The notes under the pieces are model-generated. The model did no database searches and was not told the origin of the DNA. It was given only the letters and a program-made list of their open reading frames with translations. A stretch of DNA of 64,000 nucleotides from CAVUEG01 sp963740525 (GTDB taxonomy: Bacteria; Actinomycetota; Actinomycetes; Propionibacteriales; Nocardioidaceae), in NCBI GenBank assembly GCA_963740525.1, contig CAVUEG010000011.1, forward strand, positions 1 through 64,000, written 5' to 3'. Of this stretch, positions 52,268 to 62,107 are shown piece after piece. Every line of letters starts with the position of its first letter. The stretch's first letter is position 1. The translations under genes and the position numbers were made by a program.

Positions 52268-53559
52268 GACGCACGCTCCGGCGTGGGACTGTGTGCGCTG
52301 CGGGCCCCGTGTGAGCGCTGGCCCGACGCCGCTCCGAGCTCTTGCCAGACGCTGACGAGGCGGTCGCGGGGTCCGAGGTCGACGGCACGCCACCCACGGG
52401 CGTTCAGCCAAGCAGCGGTCGAGGGACGGCGACCCTCGGCCGGCCCCGATGCGTCCACGCCGCGGTGTCGAGGGTGATGCCCATCGCGCTTGTCGTGTAG
52501 TGCCGCATCCGACCGAACACGGCGCGGTCGTGCTCGCTGACCGCGCCCAGGATCCCGATCAGCAGACCCGTGTGGCTGGACTCGTGCAACCAGCCCGTGT
52601 CGAGACGTTTGGTGGTCAAGGGCTGGAGCACGGCCAGCGACTCGAGCAGGGGGCCGGTGTCGCTGCTCATGGACCGTTCGTGCCACGCGTGCTCGAGCTC
52701 CTCGCCGGCCGCGGTGACCAGCCGGATGGCGAAACCACGTTGGGCGAGGTGGACGCCGACGGACGCGGCGACGGAGACCGCCGTCTCGAGGGAGGATGCC
52801 GGTCCCGTCCCTCGGTGCGAGACGGCGCGGTTGTCGATGAACAGGGTGGCCCGGGACTGCCACGGCTGTTCCTCCCGTCGCACCATCAGCTCCCCCACAC
52901 GGGCGGTGCTCCGCCAGTGGACCCGGCGGAGGTCGTCGCCCCGGCGGTACTCGCGGACGGTCACGTCCTCGGCCGAACCCGTGGCGAAGGCACGCGGTCG
53001 GTTGTCGCCGGACCCGGTCCACACACCTGCCAGCGGGATCGGAGGCAGGGGAACCACCCGGGGGGTCACGGTCAGCGACCCAGTGCTCTGGAACGTCCGG
53101 TTCGAGCTCGATCAGGCCGAACGGGTCGCTGACCCGCACGCGCATCGGCCCGATCGTGTACTTGCCGCGGACGTCGGCACGCACGGCGTACCCCACGCGG
53201 CGCTTCCACCGCGGGCCCATCCCGTCGATCACGAAGCGGGGGCGGGTGCCGAGGACGTAGGGGATCTGGTCCTCGAGCAGCAGGAGACCGGTGGGCGTCC
53301 GGCCGTCGTTGGTCAGGTCGAGGATGACCTCCGCCTGCTGACCGGCCACGACCTGGACGGGGGACACGGTCCGGACGAGCCCGAGCCGGTAGTTGCCGTG
53401 GCCGATGAACCAGGCGGTGACCACGGGCAGCGCCACGATGAGTACGCCGACCCGCATCAGGTCGCCCTGGCCGACCAGGAAGGCACAGACCACCGCGGTG
53501 ATGCCGCCGGCCACGAATGCCCGGCCTCGGGTCGTCAGGGAGGAGAGAGCCTCACGCAT
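52264..53559 (-). CDS. DUF58-domain protein, two frame breaks
   Basis: About 431 residues. Two N-terminal helices (AFVAGGITAVVCAFLVGQ and VGVLIVALPVVTAWFIG) are followed by a beta-sandwich part (VSPVQVVAGQQAEVILDLTNDG, YTIGPMRVRVSDPFGLIELE) and the DUF58 segment FATGSAEDVTVREYRRGDDLRRVHWRSTARVGELMVRREEQP. A von Willebrand A-like end (ATLFIDNRAVSH) completes it. Frame breaks lie near 53100 and 52410-52440; each is restored by one base. The stop overlaps the transglutaminase ATG. The family partners MoxR ATPases. Confidence 0.8.
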   Translation of the reverse strand: MREALSSLTTRGRAFVAGGITAVVCAFLVGQGDLMRVGVLIVALPVVTAWFIGHGNYRLGLVRTVSPVQVVAGQQAEVILDLTNDGRTPTGLLLLEDQIPYVLGTRPRFVIDGMGPRWKRRVGYAVRADVRGKYTIGPMRVRVSDPFGLIELEPDVPEHWVADRDPPGGSPASDPAGRCVDRVRRQPTACLRHGFGRGRDRPRVPPGRRPPPGPLAEHRPCGGADGATGGTAVAVPGHPVHRQPRRLAPRDGTGILPRDGGLRRRVRRRPPRPTWFRHPAGHRGRRGARARVARTVHEQRHRPPARVAGRAPALDHQTSRHGLVARVQPHGSADRDPGRGQRARPRRVRSDAALHDKRDGHHPRHRGVDASGPAEGRRPSTAAWLNARGWRAVDLGPRDRLVSVWQELGAASGQRSHGARSAHSPTPERAS

Positions 53560-53567
53560 GGCAGTGC

Positions 53568-54548
53568 TCAGCTTCGGCCCTCGGGCACGGGCACGCTGGC
53601 CACGATGTGCTCGAGGGTCGCGGTCGGTGTCCGGCCGCTCATCGACGCCTCGACCGTCGGGAGCAGCCGGTGCGCGAGCACCTGGACGGCGAGTCCGTGG
53701 ACGTCATCGGGGATCACGTAGTCGCGACCGGCCATGGCGGCCGAGGCCTTGGCAGCGCGCACCAGGTGCAGGGTGGCCCTCGGTGAGGCGCCCAGCAGCA
53801 GCTCGGCCGACCGTCGGGTCGCAGTGGTGAGGGCGACGGCGTACCGCTGGACGGCCTCACTCACGTAGATCTCCGAGACGATCCCGATCAGCTTGCGGAT
53901 CTCCGCGGCGTCGGCGACCGGCTCGAGGTCGTCGAGCGGGTTGCTCCGGGTCCGGGAGCTGAGCATCGCGATCTCGGCGGCCTCTGGCGGGTAGCCCATC
54001 GACACCCGCGCCATGAAGCGGTCCCGCTGTGCCTCGGGAAGGGCGTAGGTGCCCTCCATCTCGATCGGGTTCTGGGTCGCGATCACCATGAACGGCGCCT
54101 CGAGGTGGTACGTCGACCCGTCGACGGTGACCTGCCGCTCCTCCATGCACTCCAGCAGAGCGGACTGCGTCTTCGGGGAGGCCCGGTTGATCTCGTCGCC
54201 GACGACGATGTTCGCGAAGACCCCACCCGGGCGGAACTCGAACTCGCGGGTGTCCTGGTTGAACACCGAGACCCCGGTGACGTCCGAGGGCAGCAGGTCG
54301 GGGGTGAACTGGATCCGGCGCACCGTCGAGTCGATGGAGCGGGCCAGCGCCTTGCTGAGCATCGTCTTCCCGACGCCCGGCACGTCCTCGATCAGGAGGT
54401 GGCCCTCGGCGAGCAGCACGACCATGGCCAACCGGGTCACCTCCGGCTTGCCCTCGATCACGCGCTCGATGCTGCCTCGGATCCGGCCGGTCGTCCGGGC
54501 CAGCGTGTCGAGGTCTGCACCCCCGCTCCGGGTCTCGCCTGAGTTCAC
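53568..54548 (-). CDS. MoxR-family AAA+ ATPase
   Basis: Cytoplasmic AAA+ ATPase of 326 residues. Walker A is EDVPGVGKTMLSKALA, Walker B is IVVGDEINRASPKTQSALLECMEE, sensor 1 is VIATQNPIEMEGTYALPEAQRDRF (with the arginine finger), and the lid carries GASPRATLHLVRAAKA. MoxR proteins act as chaperones for metal insertion or complex assembly with VWA/DUF58 partners, and here the DUF58 gene starts nine bases after its stop. The ATG at 54548 is supported by the family N-terminus. It reads away from mraZ. Confidence 0.92.
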   Translation of the reverse strand: MNSGETRSGGADLDTLARTTGRIRGSIERVIEGKPEVTRLAMVVLLAEGHLLIEDVPGVGKTMLSKALARSIDSTVRRIQFTPDLLPSDVTGVSVFNQDTREFEFRPGGVFANIVVGDEINRASPKTQSALLECMEERQVTVDGSTYHLEAPFMVIATQNPIEMEGTYALPEAQRDRFMARVSMGYPPEAAEIAMLSSRTRSNPLDDLEPVADAAEIRKLIGIVSEIYVSEAVQRYAVALTTATRRSAELLLGASPRATLHLVRAAKASAAMAGRDYVIPDDVHGLAVQVLAHRLLPTVEASMSGRTPTATLEHIVASVPVPEGRS

Positions 54549-54907
54549 CGTTCCCCCTACTCCTTCGCTGAATGGTCTGCGGTCAAGTCAACCCCATCGG
54601 TCAACACATGCGACAGGGCGCCGGCCAAGGGGTTGCCGAAAGGTGACCTGCGCCGGATCGCTGCCCTTCCTCACCTGTCCTTCGCCGCTCCCGTGTGCCC
54701 CCCGTGTGCCCCCCGGTTGCGTCCGGGTGGCCCTCCACTTTCCACCACGCCTCCACCAGGCCTCCACCAGGCCTCCACCAGGCCGGTCCGGCGACCGAGG
54801 CCCCAGGCGGGTCCGCGGCGAGGTACCCCCGCGACGACGCGGGGGAGGGGCGGATGCCGCCTGAGTTGTGGCAGGGGGCGACACCGTGCAAAAAAGGCCG
54901 GATTTGG
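54549..54907. other. long intergenic region between moxR and the mraZ promoter
   Basis: About 360 bases without a credible gene. It holds two short tandem repeats: GTGTGCCCCC twice near 54692-54712, and an 11-base C/T-rich repeat at 54750-54782. The right part is G-rich. Reading frames cross it on both strands but show repeat-driven nonsense. It should contain the divergent moxR promoter, for which no clear elements are visible. Confidence 0.5.
54750..54782. repeat. 11-bp tandem repeat, three perfect copies
   Basis: CCTCCACCAGG is repeated at 54750-54760, 54761-54771 and 54772-54782, preceded by two degenerate copies back to about 54730. It is strongly strand-biased (pyrimidine-rich on the plus strand). 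No coding role is seen. Confidence 0.85.
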
Positions 54908-54957
54908 TTGACGGTGGAGCGAAGTGGCGTATGGTGGTGCGCAGTGGAGGAAGTGGG
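54908..54957 (+). promoter_or_regulatory. mraZ promoter overlapped by five GTGG repeats (MraZ operator)
   Basis: TTGACG (54908-54913) and TATGGT (54930-54935) with a 16-base spacer form a good sigma-A-type promoter. GTGG occurs at 54914, 54924, 54934, 54944 and 54953, that is every ten bases (nine for the last). MraZ is known in other bacteria to bind direct TGG-containing repeats with this ten-base period upstream of its own gene. The start codon lies 35 bases further on. Autoregulation of the dcw cluster is inferred. Confidence 0.75.
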
Positions 54958-54991
54958 GCAGTTTTCCCGCTGAGGCAGGGGAAGGGGTCGG

Positions 54992-55423
54992 ATGTTCTTC
55001 GGCACTTTCACCCCGCGGTTGGACGACAAGGGTCGGATCTTCCTCCCGGCGAAGTTCCGCGATGGGCTTGCGGAGGGCCTGGTGGTCACCAGGGGGCAGG
55101 AGCGCTGCCTCTACGTGTGGCCGACGGAGGAGTTCGGGAAGTTCACCGAGCGAGTCCAGCAGGCTCCGATGACCGTCAAGGGCACGCGTGACTTCGTCCG
55201 GATGCTGTTCGCCGGCGCTTCGGACGAGCAGCCCGACAAGCAGGGCCGGGTCACGATTCCGCCGGTGCTGAGGGAGTACGCCTCCCTTCGCAAGGAGTGC
55301 GTCGTGATCGGGGCGATGAACAGGGTCGAGATCTGGGACTCGGAGGCGTGGTCGAGCTACACGTCGGAGAAGGAGTCGGAGTTCGCGAACCTGTCGGAGG
55401 AGATCTTCCCCGGGGTCATCTGA
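54992..55423 (+). CDS. mraZ: MraZ transcriptional regulator
   Basis: First gene of the division and cell-wall cluster, 143 residues. Two SpoVT/AbrB-like halves are seen: FFGTFTPRLDDKGRIFLPAKFRDGLAEGLVVTRGQERCLYVWP and ASDEQPDKQGRVTIPPVLREYASLRKECVVIGAMNRVEIWD, each with the D-x-[KQ]-G-R DNA-binding motif. It forms rings that bind the upstream direct repeats. The ribosome site is AGGGGAAGGGG. A gap of 217 bases to the next ATG contains nothing definite. Confidence 0.95.
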   Translation: MFFGTFTPRLDDKGRIFLPAKFRDGLAEGLVVTRGQERCLYVWPTEEFGKFTERVQQAPMTVKGTRDFVRMLFAGASDEQPDKQGRVTIPPVLREYASLRKECVVIGAMNRVEIWDSEAWSSYTSEKESEFANLSEEIFPGVI

Positions 55424-55640
55424 CCGGGGCCGGCAAGACCAGCAGTACCAGCAGGACAAGAGAACAGCGGATTCGTAGGACGAGGTCTCACGTCCGCTCT
55501 GCCCTCGGTCGTCTGGCACACCTTCCCCGGTGCCAGAAGGCTCTTCCCCAGGGCGAGCGGGCGGGGACCTGGTCAGGCGAATCCGTCGTGACCACCGCAG
55601 GAGTGGGTGGTCATCGGGAGCCAGGGCGAGGGGTCGAACA

Positions 55641-55802
55641 ATGAGCGTGACAGTTTCCGGCTACGCCGGGCAGGTGACCGGGAGACCGGTGCGCCGGGTG
55701 CGACACGAGGTGCGGGACGGCCTGGCCGTGATCGCGTTCTCCGCCGTGGCCTCGTGCACGCTGGCCTTCACGTTGCTGCTGCTCGTCCGGCTGGGGAACT
55801 AG
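55641..55802 (+). CDS. short single-helix membrane protein
   Basis: A 53-residue protein starting at ATG 55641 after GAGGGG. A basic N-terminal part (RPVRRVRHEVRDG) is followed by one membrane helix (LAVIAFSAVASCTLAFTLLLLV) and a four-residue end, so an N-in single-pass topology is likely. It lies between mraZ and rsmH and ends eight bases before rsmH, so it belongs to the dcw operon. I know no named family; a role in division is suggested by position alone. Confidence 0.6.
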   Translation: MSVTVSGYAGQVTGRPVRRVRHEVRDGLAVIAFSAVASCTLAFTLLLLVRLGN

Positions 55803-55810
55803 GCCTCACG

Positions 55811-56772
55811 ATGTCTGGTCCTTCCCACGTCCCGGTCCTCCTCGACCGGGTCGTTGCCTTGGTGGCGCCTTCACTCGAGCGCCCCGGCTCGGTGATGGTC
55901 GACGCCACGCTCGGCCTCGGCGGGCACACCGAGGCCGTCCTCGCCCGGTGCCCCGAGTCCCACGTCATCGGCGTCGACCGCGATCCGCACGCCCTGGAGC
56001 GTGCAGGCGAGCGACTGGCGCCGTACGCCGACCGGACCACACTCGTGCACGCCGTGTACGACGAGATCCCCGACGTGCTGGCACGGCTCGGCCACCCCCA
56101 CGTCGACGGCGTCCTGTTCGACCTCGGCGTCTCCTCGATGCAGCTCGACGTCCGGGAGCGGGGCTTCGCCTACGCCGAGGACGCTCCCCTCGACATGCGG
56201 ATGAACGACGGTGAGGGGCCCACGGCCGCCGACGTGCTCAACACCTACTCGGCCAAGGAGCTTGCACGGCTCCTCAAGACCTACGGCGAGGAGCGGTACG
56301 CCCGGCGGATCGCCGATCGGATCGTGCGGGACCGCGAGCAGGAGCTCTTCACCCGGTCGGCGCGCCTCGTCGACCTCATCCGCGAGTGCATCCCTGCACC
56401 GGCACGGCGCACCGGTGGCCACCCGGCCAAGCGCACGTTCCAGGCGCTTCGGATCGAGGTCAACGACGAGCTGTCCGTCCTGGAACGAGCGATTCCGCGG
56501 GCGATCGCCTCCATCGGGGTCGGCGGCCGCGTCGTGGTCATGAGCTACCACTCGCTGGAGGACCGGATCGTGAAGACGGCCTTCGCCGAGCAGACCCGGA
56601 TGGACGTGCCTCCGGAGCTCCGTTCATTCCGGAAGGCGCCGAGCCGGCGCTTCGCCTGGTGACCAGGGGCGCAGAGAAGGCGACCCCCGCCGAGATCGAC
56701 GAGAACCCCCGAGCGGCATCGGTGCGACTGCGCGCCGTGGAACGCATCAAGGACACAGGAGACGCGGCATGA
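55811..56772 (+). CDS. rsmH: 16S rRNA (cytosine(1402)-N(4))-methyltransferase, one frameshift
   Basis: Methylates C1402 of 16S rRNA (formerly MraW). Motifs are HVPVLLDRVV, VDATLGLGGHTEAVL (SAM motif), GVDRDPHAL, GVLFDLGVSSMQLDVRERGFAY, DMRMN, RRTGGHPAKRTFQALRIEVNDEL and VVMSYHSLEDRIVK. The frame breaks near 56615-56625, where one missing C in CTCCG would restore LPFIPEGAEPALRLVTRGAEK and the normal C-terminus SVRLRAVERIKDTG, ending in ATGA with ftsL. The corrected length, about 320 residues, is normal. Confidence 0.92.
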
Positions 56773-57362
56773 GCAGCTTGATGAGCCAGGCCCGTACCCG
56801 GGTTCCCAGGATCGCGGAGGCCGCGGTCGAGCGGGCCCGGCTCACCGTCGTTCCCCGCACCGCCCCGCGCGCCAGCCGGACGCCGTTCGTCACCCTGGTC
56901 TCGCTCCTGGCGCTCACCGGCGTCGTGGGCCTGCTGCTGTTCAACACCTCGATGCAGCAGTCGGCGTTCGTAGCCACGTCCCTGCAGACGAAGGCGGACT
57001 CGATGTCGGCCAAGCAGCAGTCGCTCGAGATGGAGCTTGAGGTGCTTCGTGACCCGCAGAAGGTGGCGACCCGTGCCAAGCGGCTCGGCATGGTCCCGGC
57101 GCCGAGCCCGGCGTTCATCCGCCTGTCCGACGGGAAGGTCCTCGGCAGCCCCGAGGTAGCCCGGAGGGGCAGCCCGCTGCGGATCAACCCGCTGCCCGCG
57201 GTGAAGCCGCGGCTTCTCGACCCTCGGCCGCTGATCATCCGGGTCCCGGCACCCGATGTCGCCGCCGCGTTGCCCGGAGCAGACGGCGCGTCACACGCGG
57301 CCCGAGCCTCCGGAGCCGGTACAAAGAAGAGGTCCGATCGCGGCCAGGGGAGCAACCGTTGA
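56769..57362 (+). CDS. ftsL: FtsL-like cell division protein
   Basis: Bitopic division protein of 197 residues. A basic N-terminal cytoplasmic part of about 40 residues precedes one helix (FVTLVSLLALTGVVGLLLFNT). A coiled-coil follows (QTKADSMSAKQQSLEMELEVLRDPQKVATRAKRLGMVPAPSPAFIRL), which contains the family's ERLGMV-type end. A Pro/Arg-rich extension of about 80 residues completes it. FtsL forms a complex with FtsB and FtsQ and activates septal synthesis. Assignment rests on order between rsmH and ftsI and on topology. It overlaps both neighbours (ATGA; four bases with ftsI). Confidence 0.82.
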   Translation: MSSLMSQARTRVPRIAEAAVERARLTVVPRTAPRASRTPFVTLVSLLALTGVVGLLLFNTSMQQSAFVATSLQTKADSMSAKQQSLEMELEVLRDPQKVATRAKRLGMVPAPSPAFIRLSDGKVLGSPEVARRGSPLRINPLPAVKPRLLDPRPLIIRVPAPDVAAALPGADGASHAARASGAGTKKRSDRGQGSNR

Positions 57363-59142
57363 CGCAGCCACGGGACCGTTCCGGCCGGACCGGTCGAGCA
57401 CGGCGATCCCTTCGCGGCGCCACCCTGCTGCGCCTCCGGGTGGCACTGGTCCTGATCGCGATGATCGTCTCGGTCTTCGCGGTGCGACTGCTTCAGCTCC
57501 AGGGGCTCGACCCCAAGGCCTATGCGGCGCGGGCCGAGGCGGCCGGACTGGTCACCGCCACGCTTCCGGCCACCCGCGGTGAGATCACCGACCGGACGGG
57601 GGAGCCGCTGGCGGAGTCCCTCACCGGCGAGATGCTGGTCGCCGACCCCACCCAGACGCGCAAGAACGCCGAGCAGATCGCACGCATCGTCGCGAGCCGC
57701 CTGCCGGTCGACTACTTCGACGTCCTCGAGGCGCTGCGGGACACGCCCAAGCGGTTCCGGTACGTCGCCCGACGGGTGCCGTCGACGGTCGCCGACTCGG
57801 TGCTGGAGGACCTCTACTCCCACGGGCTCTCCGGTGTCTACAGCCGACGAGACCCGGTGCGCGACTATCCGGCCCGCGACGTCGCCGCCAACATCTTGGG
57901 CTTCCTCGGCAGCGACGGGAAGCCGCTGGCCGGCTTCGAGCGCACGTTCAACAAGACACTGTCGGGCACGGACGGGTCCGAGACGTACGAGATGGGCGGC
58001 AACAACCGGATCCCGCTCGGGGAGAACAGCGTCACCGAGCCGCAGAACGGCCGGAACCTCACCCTGACCATCGACCGCGACGTGCAGTGGTACGTCCAGC
58101 GCGTGCTGCGGCAGGCGGTCCAGGGCGCCCGTGCGGACTCCGGCGCGGCCATCGTGCTCGACACCCACACCGGTGAGGTGCTGGCGCTGGCCGACGACCC
58201 GACCTTCGACGCCAACGCGCCGCTGCAGTCGAGCAAGGCCGAGCTGGGCTCCCGCGCGCTCAGCGACGTATACGAACCGGGCTCGGTCGAGAAGGTGCTG
58301 ACCGCGTCGAGCCTGATCGACGCCCGCAAGGTCACCCCCGCCACCAAGATCCTCGTGCCCCCGACCCTGCCGCGCCAGGACCGGGTGATCCACGACTACT
58401 TCGTCCACGGCCGGCTCCGGCTGACCCTCGCGGGGGTGATCGCGAAGTCCTCCAACATCGGCACAGTGCTGGCGGCCGACCAGTTCGAGCCGCACCAGAT
58501 GTGGCGCTACCTCACCGGCTTCGGCCTGGGGCAGCGCACCGATGTCGGTGCGGCCGGCGAGTCACGTGGCCTGCTGCCGAACTGGCGCGACTGGTCGCAG
58601 ATCAACCAGGACACGATCTCCTTCGGCCAGGGCGTCTCGGTCACCGCGCTGCAGATGGCGGCGGCGGTCAACACGATCGCCAACGGCGGCGTGCGGGTGG
58701 AACCGAGCCTGATCCGGGGCACCGCCGTCACGGACCGCGGTCAGACGGTCGGAAGCGACACCGCGACCACTCGCCGGGTGATCAGCGCACGGGCCGCACG
58801 GGCCACCGCGGAGATGATGGAGATGGTCGTCGACCCCGAGGAGGGCACGGCGCCCGGCGCCGCCATCGCGGGGTACCGCGTCGCGGGGAAGACCGGCACC
58901 GCCCAGCGGGTGGGCAAGGACTGCGGCTGCTACGACGGGACGTTCACCGTCTCGTTCGCCGGCTTCGCACCCGCCGACGACCCCCGCTTCACCGTCTACG
59001 TCGTCGTGCAGAACCCCCGAACGGCGGAGGCGGTGGATCCGTCGGTGGCCCGGCCTTCCAGCGGATCATGACCTACCTGCTGCGCAAGTACGCCGTCCCG
59101 CCGACCGGGGCCAGCCCCGCCAAGCTGCCGATCGAGTGGTGA
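57359..59142 (+). CDS. ftsI: septal penicillin-binding protein 3 (FtsI), one frameshift
   Basis: Class B transpeptidase of about 594 residues. One N-terminal helix (LRVALVLIAMIVSVFAVRLL), the PBP dimer domain (LPATRGEITDRTGEPLAESL), and the transpeptidase motifs YEPGSVEKV (S309-x-x-K), AKSSN (S-x-N) and AGKTGTAQ (K-T-G) are in order. The frame breaks in a C run near 59014-59018; adding one C gives NPPNGGGGGSVGGPAFQRIMTYLLRKYAVPP and the stop at 59142. It makes septal crosslinks with FtsW. A pair of Cys (DCGCYDG) after KTGT is unusual and could form a small loop or disulfide. Confidence 0.92.
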
Positions 59143-59166
59143 ACGGTAGCCTCGCGGCGTGCCGAG

Positions 59167-60698
59167 ATGATGCGTCTGACCCGCCCCGCTTCCGCGTGGC
59201 GACGCCAGTGACCGAGATCGCCGGGTGGCTTTCCGACGAGCTGGTGGCCGGATCGCGCGAGGACTCCGGGGTCACGACGACGTCGTCGTCACCGGAGTCA
59301 GCCTGAGCACCCAGCGGGTGGAGCCCGGCGACCTGTACGTCGCGCTCCCGGGTGCCCGGGTGCACGGCGCGACGTTCCTGGCTGACGCAGTGGCCGCGGG
59401 GGCGGTCGCCGTGCTGACGGACCCGGAGGGGCGGCGCTGGTCGACGAGGTCGACGTGCCGGTGCTCGTGGTGGCCAAGCCGCGCGAGCTGCTCGGGCGAC
59501 TCGCCGCGCATCTGTACGGCGACCCGGCCGAGGCACTGACGCTGATGGCGGTCACCGGCACCCAGGGGAAGACCACGACGACGCGGCTGCTGGAAGCGGC
59601 CCTCCAAGGTGCCGGTACGCCGGCCGCGGTGGTCGGTACCGTCGGCACCCGGATCGCCGGGGTCGACGTGAAGACCATGCTGACCACGCCCGAGGCGCCC
59701 GACCTGCACGCACTGTTCGCCGTGATGCGCGAGCGCGGTGCCGTCGCCTGCGCGATGGAGGTCTGAGCCATGCGCTCGTCATGGGAAGGGTCGACGGTGT
59801 GGTCTTCGACGTCGCCGCCTTCACCAACCTGGGTCGGGACCACCTCGACTTCCACGCGGATCTCGAGGACTACTTCTCGGCCAAGGCCTCGCTGTTCACG
59901 CCGGCGCGCGCGAAGAGCGGCCTGACCAACATCGACGACGAGCACGGCAGGCGCCTGCTCGCGGACGCGTCGATCCCGATGAGCACCTATTCCGCCCTCG
60001 GCGGCGACGCCGACTGGCGGGCCGAGGACGTAGTGCTGCATCCGACCCACTCGACATTCACCGTGGTCACCCCCGAAGGTGACCGGGTCCCCACAGGGGT
60101 GCCGCTGCCGGGTGACTTCAACGTGGCCAACGCGCTCTGCGCCCTCGCCACCGCCGGCGAGGCGGGGCTCGACGTCGCCGCGGCCGCCGCAGCCATGCGC
60201 GAGTCGGGCGGAGTGCCGGGCCGGCTCGAGCAGGTCGACGAGGGGCAGGACTTCCTCGCCGTCGTCGACTACGCCCACAAGCCCGACGCGGTGACCGCGG
60301 CCCTGCGGACGCTGCGCCCGCTGACCCGTGGCCGGCTGATCGTCGTCATCGGTGCCGGCGGTGACCGTGACCCTGGTAAGCGACCGCTGATGGGGGAGAT
60401 CGCGGCCCGGCTCGCCGACGTCCTCGTCGTCACCGACGACAACCCGCGCACCGAGGACCCGGCCTCGATCCGCGCGGCCGTGCTCGAAGGGGCAGCCGGG
60501 GTCCCGGACGCCGAGCGTGCGGAGATCGTCGAGGTGGGTGACCGGGGACAGGCCATCCGTCGCGCGATCACCCTCGCCGGACCGGGCGACACGGTGCTTG
60601 TCGCAGGCAAGGGACACGAGACGGGGCAGGAGGTCGCCGGAACGGTGCACCCCTTCGACGACCGCGACGTGGTGCGTCAGGAGATCCGAGACCGATGA
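59167..60698 (+). CDS. murE: UDP-N-acetylmuramoyl-tripeptide synthetase, several frame breaks
   Basis: Mur ligase adding the diamino acid to UDP-MurNAc-L-Ala-D-Glu. Motifs are VSLSTQRVEPGDLYVALPG, VTGTQGKTTTTRLLEAAL (P-loop), TTPEAPD, TNLGRDHLDFH, DYAHKPDAVTAAL, and VVTDDNPRTEDP, whose DNPR signature marks diaminopimelate-adding enzymes. The frame changes near 59207, 59270, 59432 and 59766; at the last, one missing C turns EVSSHALVMG into a stop. The last 306 codons (from 59781) are intact. The start is uncertain: ATG 59167 or GTG 59208. It overlaps murF by four bases. Confidence 0.9.
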
Positions 60699-62107
60699 TC
60701 GCGATGACGCTGGCCGAGATCGCCGCCCTGGTCGGAGGCGCGCTGCACGACACCGAGGGTCACGAGCAGGTCACCGCGCCCGCAGACGTGGACACCAGAC
60801 GGCTCGAGCCAGGAAGCCTTTTCGTCGCCCTCGCCGGAGAACGGGTCGACGGGCACGAGTACGCCGATGCGGCCTTCGAGGCCGGCGCCGTCGGCATGCT
60901 CGGCTCCCGGCCGACCGGGCGTCCGACGATCGTGGTGGACGACCCGGTCGAGGCACTGGGTCGGCTTGCGCATGAGGTCGTCGGCCGGGTGGACGCCCTC
61001 ACGGTGATCGCGCTCACCGGGTCCCAGGGCAAGACGTCGACGAAGGACCTGCTCGCTCAGGTGCTCGCCGGAAGCGGGCCCACCGTGGCCACGGCGGGCA
61101 ACTTCAACAACGAGATCGGTGTACCGCTGACCGCGCTGCGGGTCACCGAGGGGACCCGGTTCCTCGTGCTGGAGATGGGGGCACGTGGCATCGGGCACCT
61201 CGCCTACCTCTGTCAGCTGGTCCGGCCCGACATCGCCCTGGAGCTGAACGTCGGCAAGGCCCACCTCGGCGAGTTCGGCACCCAGGCCGACATCGCCACC
61301 GCGAAGGGGGAGCTCGTAGAGGCCCTGACCTCGTCAGGGACCGCGGTCCTCAACGCCGACGACCCGCTGGTGGCGGCCATGGCGACCCGGACCGTCGGCA
61401 GGGTGACGACGTACGGCGAGTCCGTTCAGGCCGACGTCAGGATCGAGGGGCTGGACCTGGACGACCTGGGTCGGCCGACTTTCGACCTCGTCACGCCGAA
61501 GGGGCGCGCGCCCGTCCGGATGAAGGTGCTCGGCGAGCACAACGCGGGTAACGCCGCCGCCGCTGCTGCGGTCGCCCTGCGCCTCGGCCTCGGGCTGGAG
61601 GAGGTCGCCTCGGCCCTGAGCCTGGCCACCCCGAGCTCTCCCTGGCGCATGGAGCTGCACGAGCTCGACAACGGCGTGATCGTGATCAACGACGCCTACA
61701 ACGCGAACCCCGACTCGATGCGGGCCGCCCTGAAGGTGCTGGCGGCGATCGGCCGGGCCAGAGCGGGGTCGCGGACGGTCGCCGTGCTCGGAGAGATGCT
61801 CGAGCTCGGCGCGGCGAGTATGACGGAGCACGACTCCGTTGGCAGACTGGCGGTGCGTCTGGACATCAACCAGCTCGTCGTCGTGGGGGAGACGGCCCGA
61901 CCGATCCATCTCGGGGCCAGCCTCGAGGGGTCCTGGAACGAGGAGTCGGTCTTCGTGGAGGACAGTGTCGGGGCGTTGGACTGGCTGCGCGAGAATGTGG
62001 CGGCCGGTGACGTGGTCCTCGTCAAGGCCTCCCGCGGTGCCGCACTCGAGAAGGTCGCCGACGCGCTGGTCGCTGGTGCCAACCTGCAGAAGGAGAATGG
62101 TCGATGA
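60695..62107 (+). CDS. murF: UDP-N-acetylmuramoyl-tripeptide--D-alanyl-D-alanine ligase
   Basis: Mur ligase of 470 residues completing the UDP-MurNAc-pentapeptide. DVDTRRLEPGSLFVALAGERVDGH, ALTGSQGKTSTKDLLAQVL (P-loop), TAGNFNNEIGVPLT, VLEMGARGIGHLAYL, NVGKAHLGEFG, LGEHNAGNAAAAAAVAL and VINDAYNANPDSMRAAL follow the family order. The frame is intact. Start ATG overlaps the murE stop, and its TGA overlaps mraY, so the three are translated together. Confidence 0.95.
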   Translation: MIAMTLAEIAALVGGALHDTEGHEQVTAPADVDTRRLEPGSLFVALAGERVDGHEYADAAFEAGAVGMLGSRPTGRPTIVVDDPVEALGRLAHEVVGRVDALTVIALTGSQGKTSTKDLLAQVLAGSGPTVATAGNFNNEIGVPLTALRVTEGTRFLVLEMGARGIGHLAYLCQLVRPDIALELNVGKAHLGEFGTQADIATAKGELVEALTSSGTAVLNADDPLVAAMATRTVGRVTTYGESVQADVRIEGLDLDDLGRPTFDLVTPKGRAPVRMKVLGEHNAGNAAAAAAVALRLGLGLEEVASALSLATPSSPWRMELHELDNGVIVINDAYNANPDSMRAALKVLAAIGRARAGSRTVAVLGEMLELGAASMTEHDSVGRLAVRLDINQLVVVGETARPIHLGASLEGSWNEESVFVEDSVGALDWLRENVAAGDVVLVKASRGAALEKVADALVAGANLQKENGR

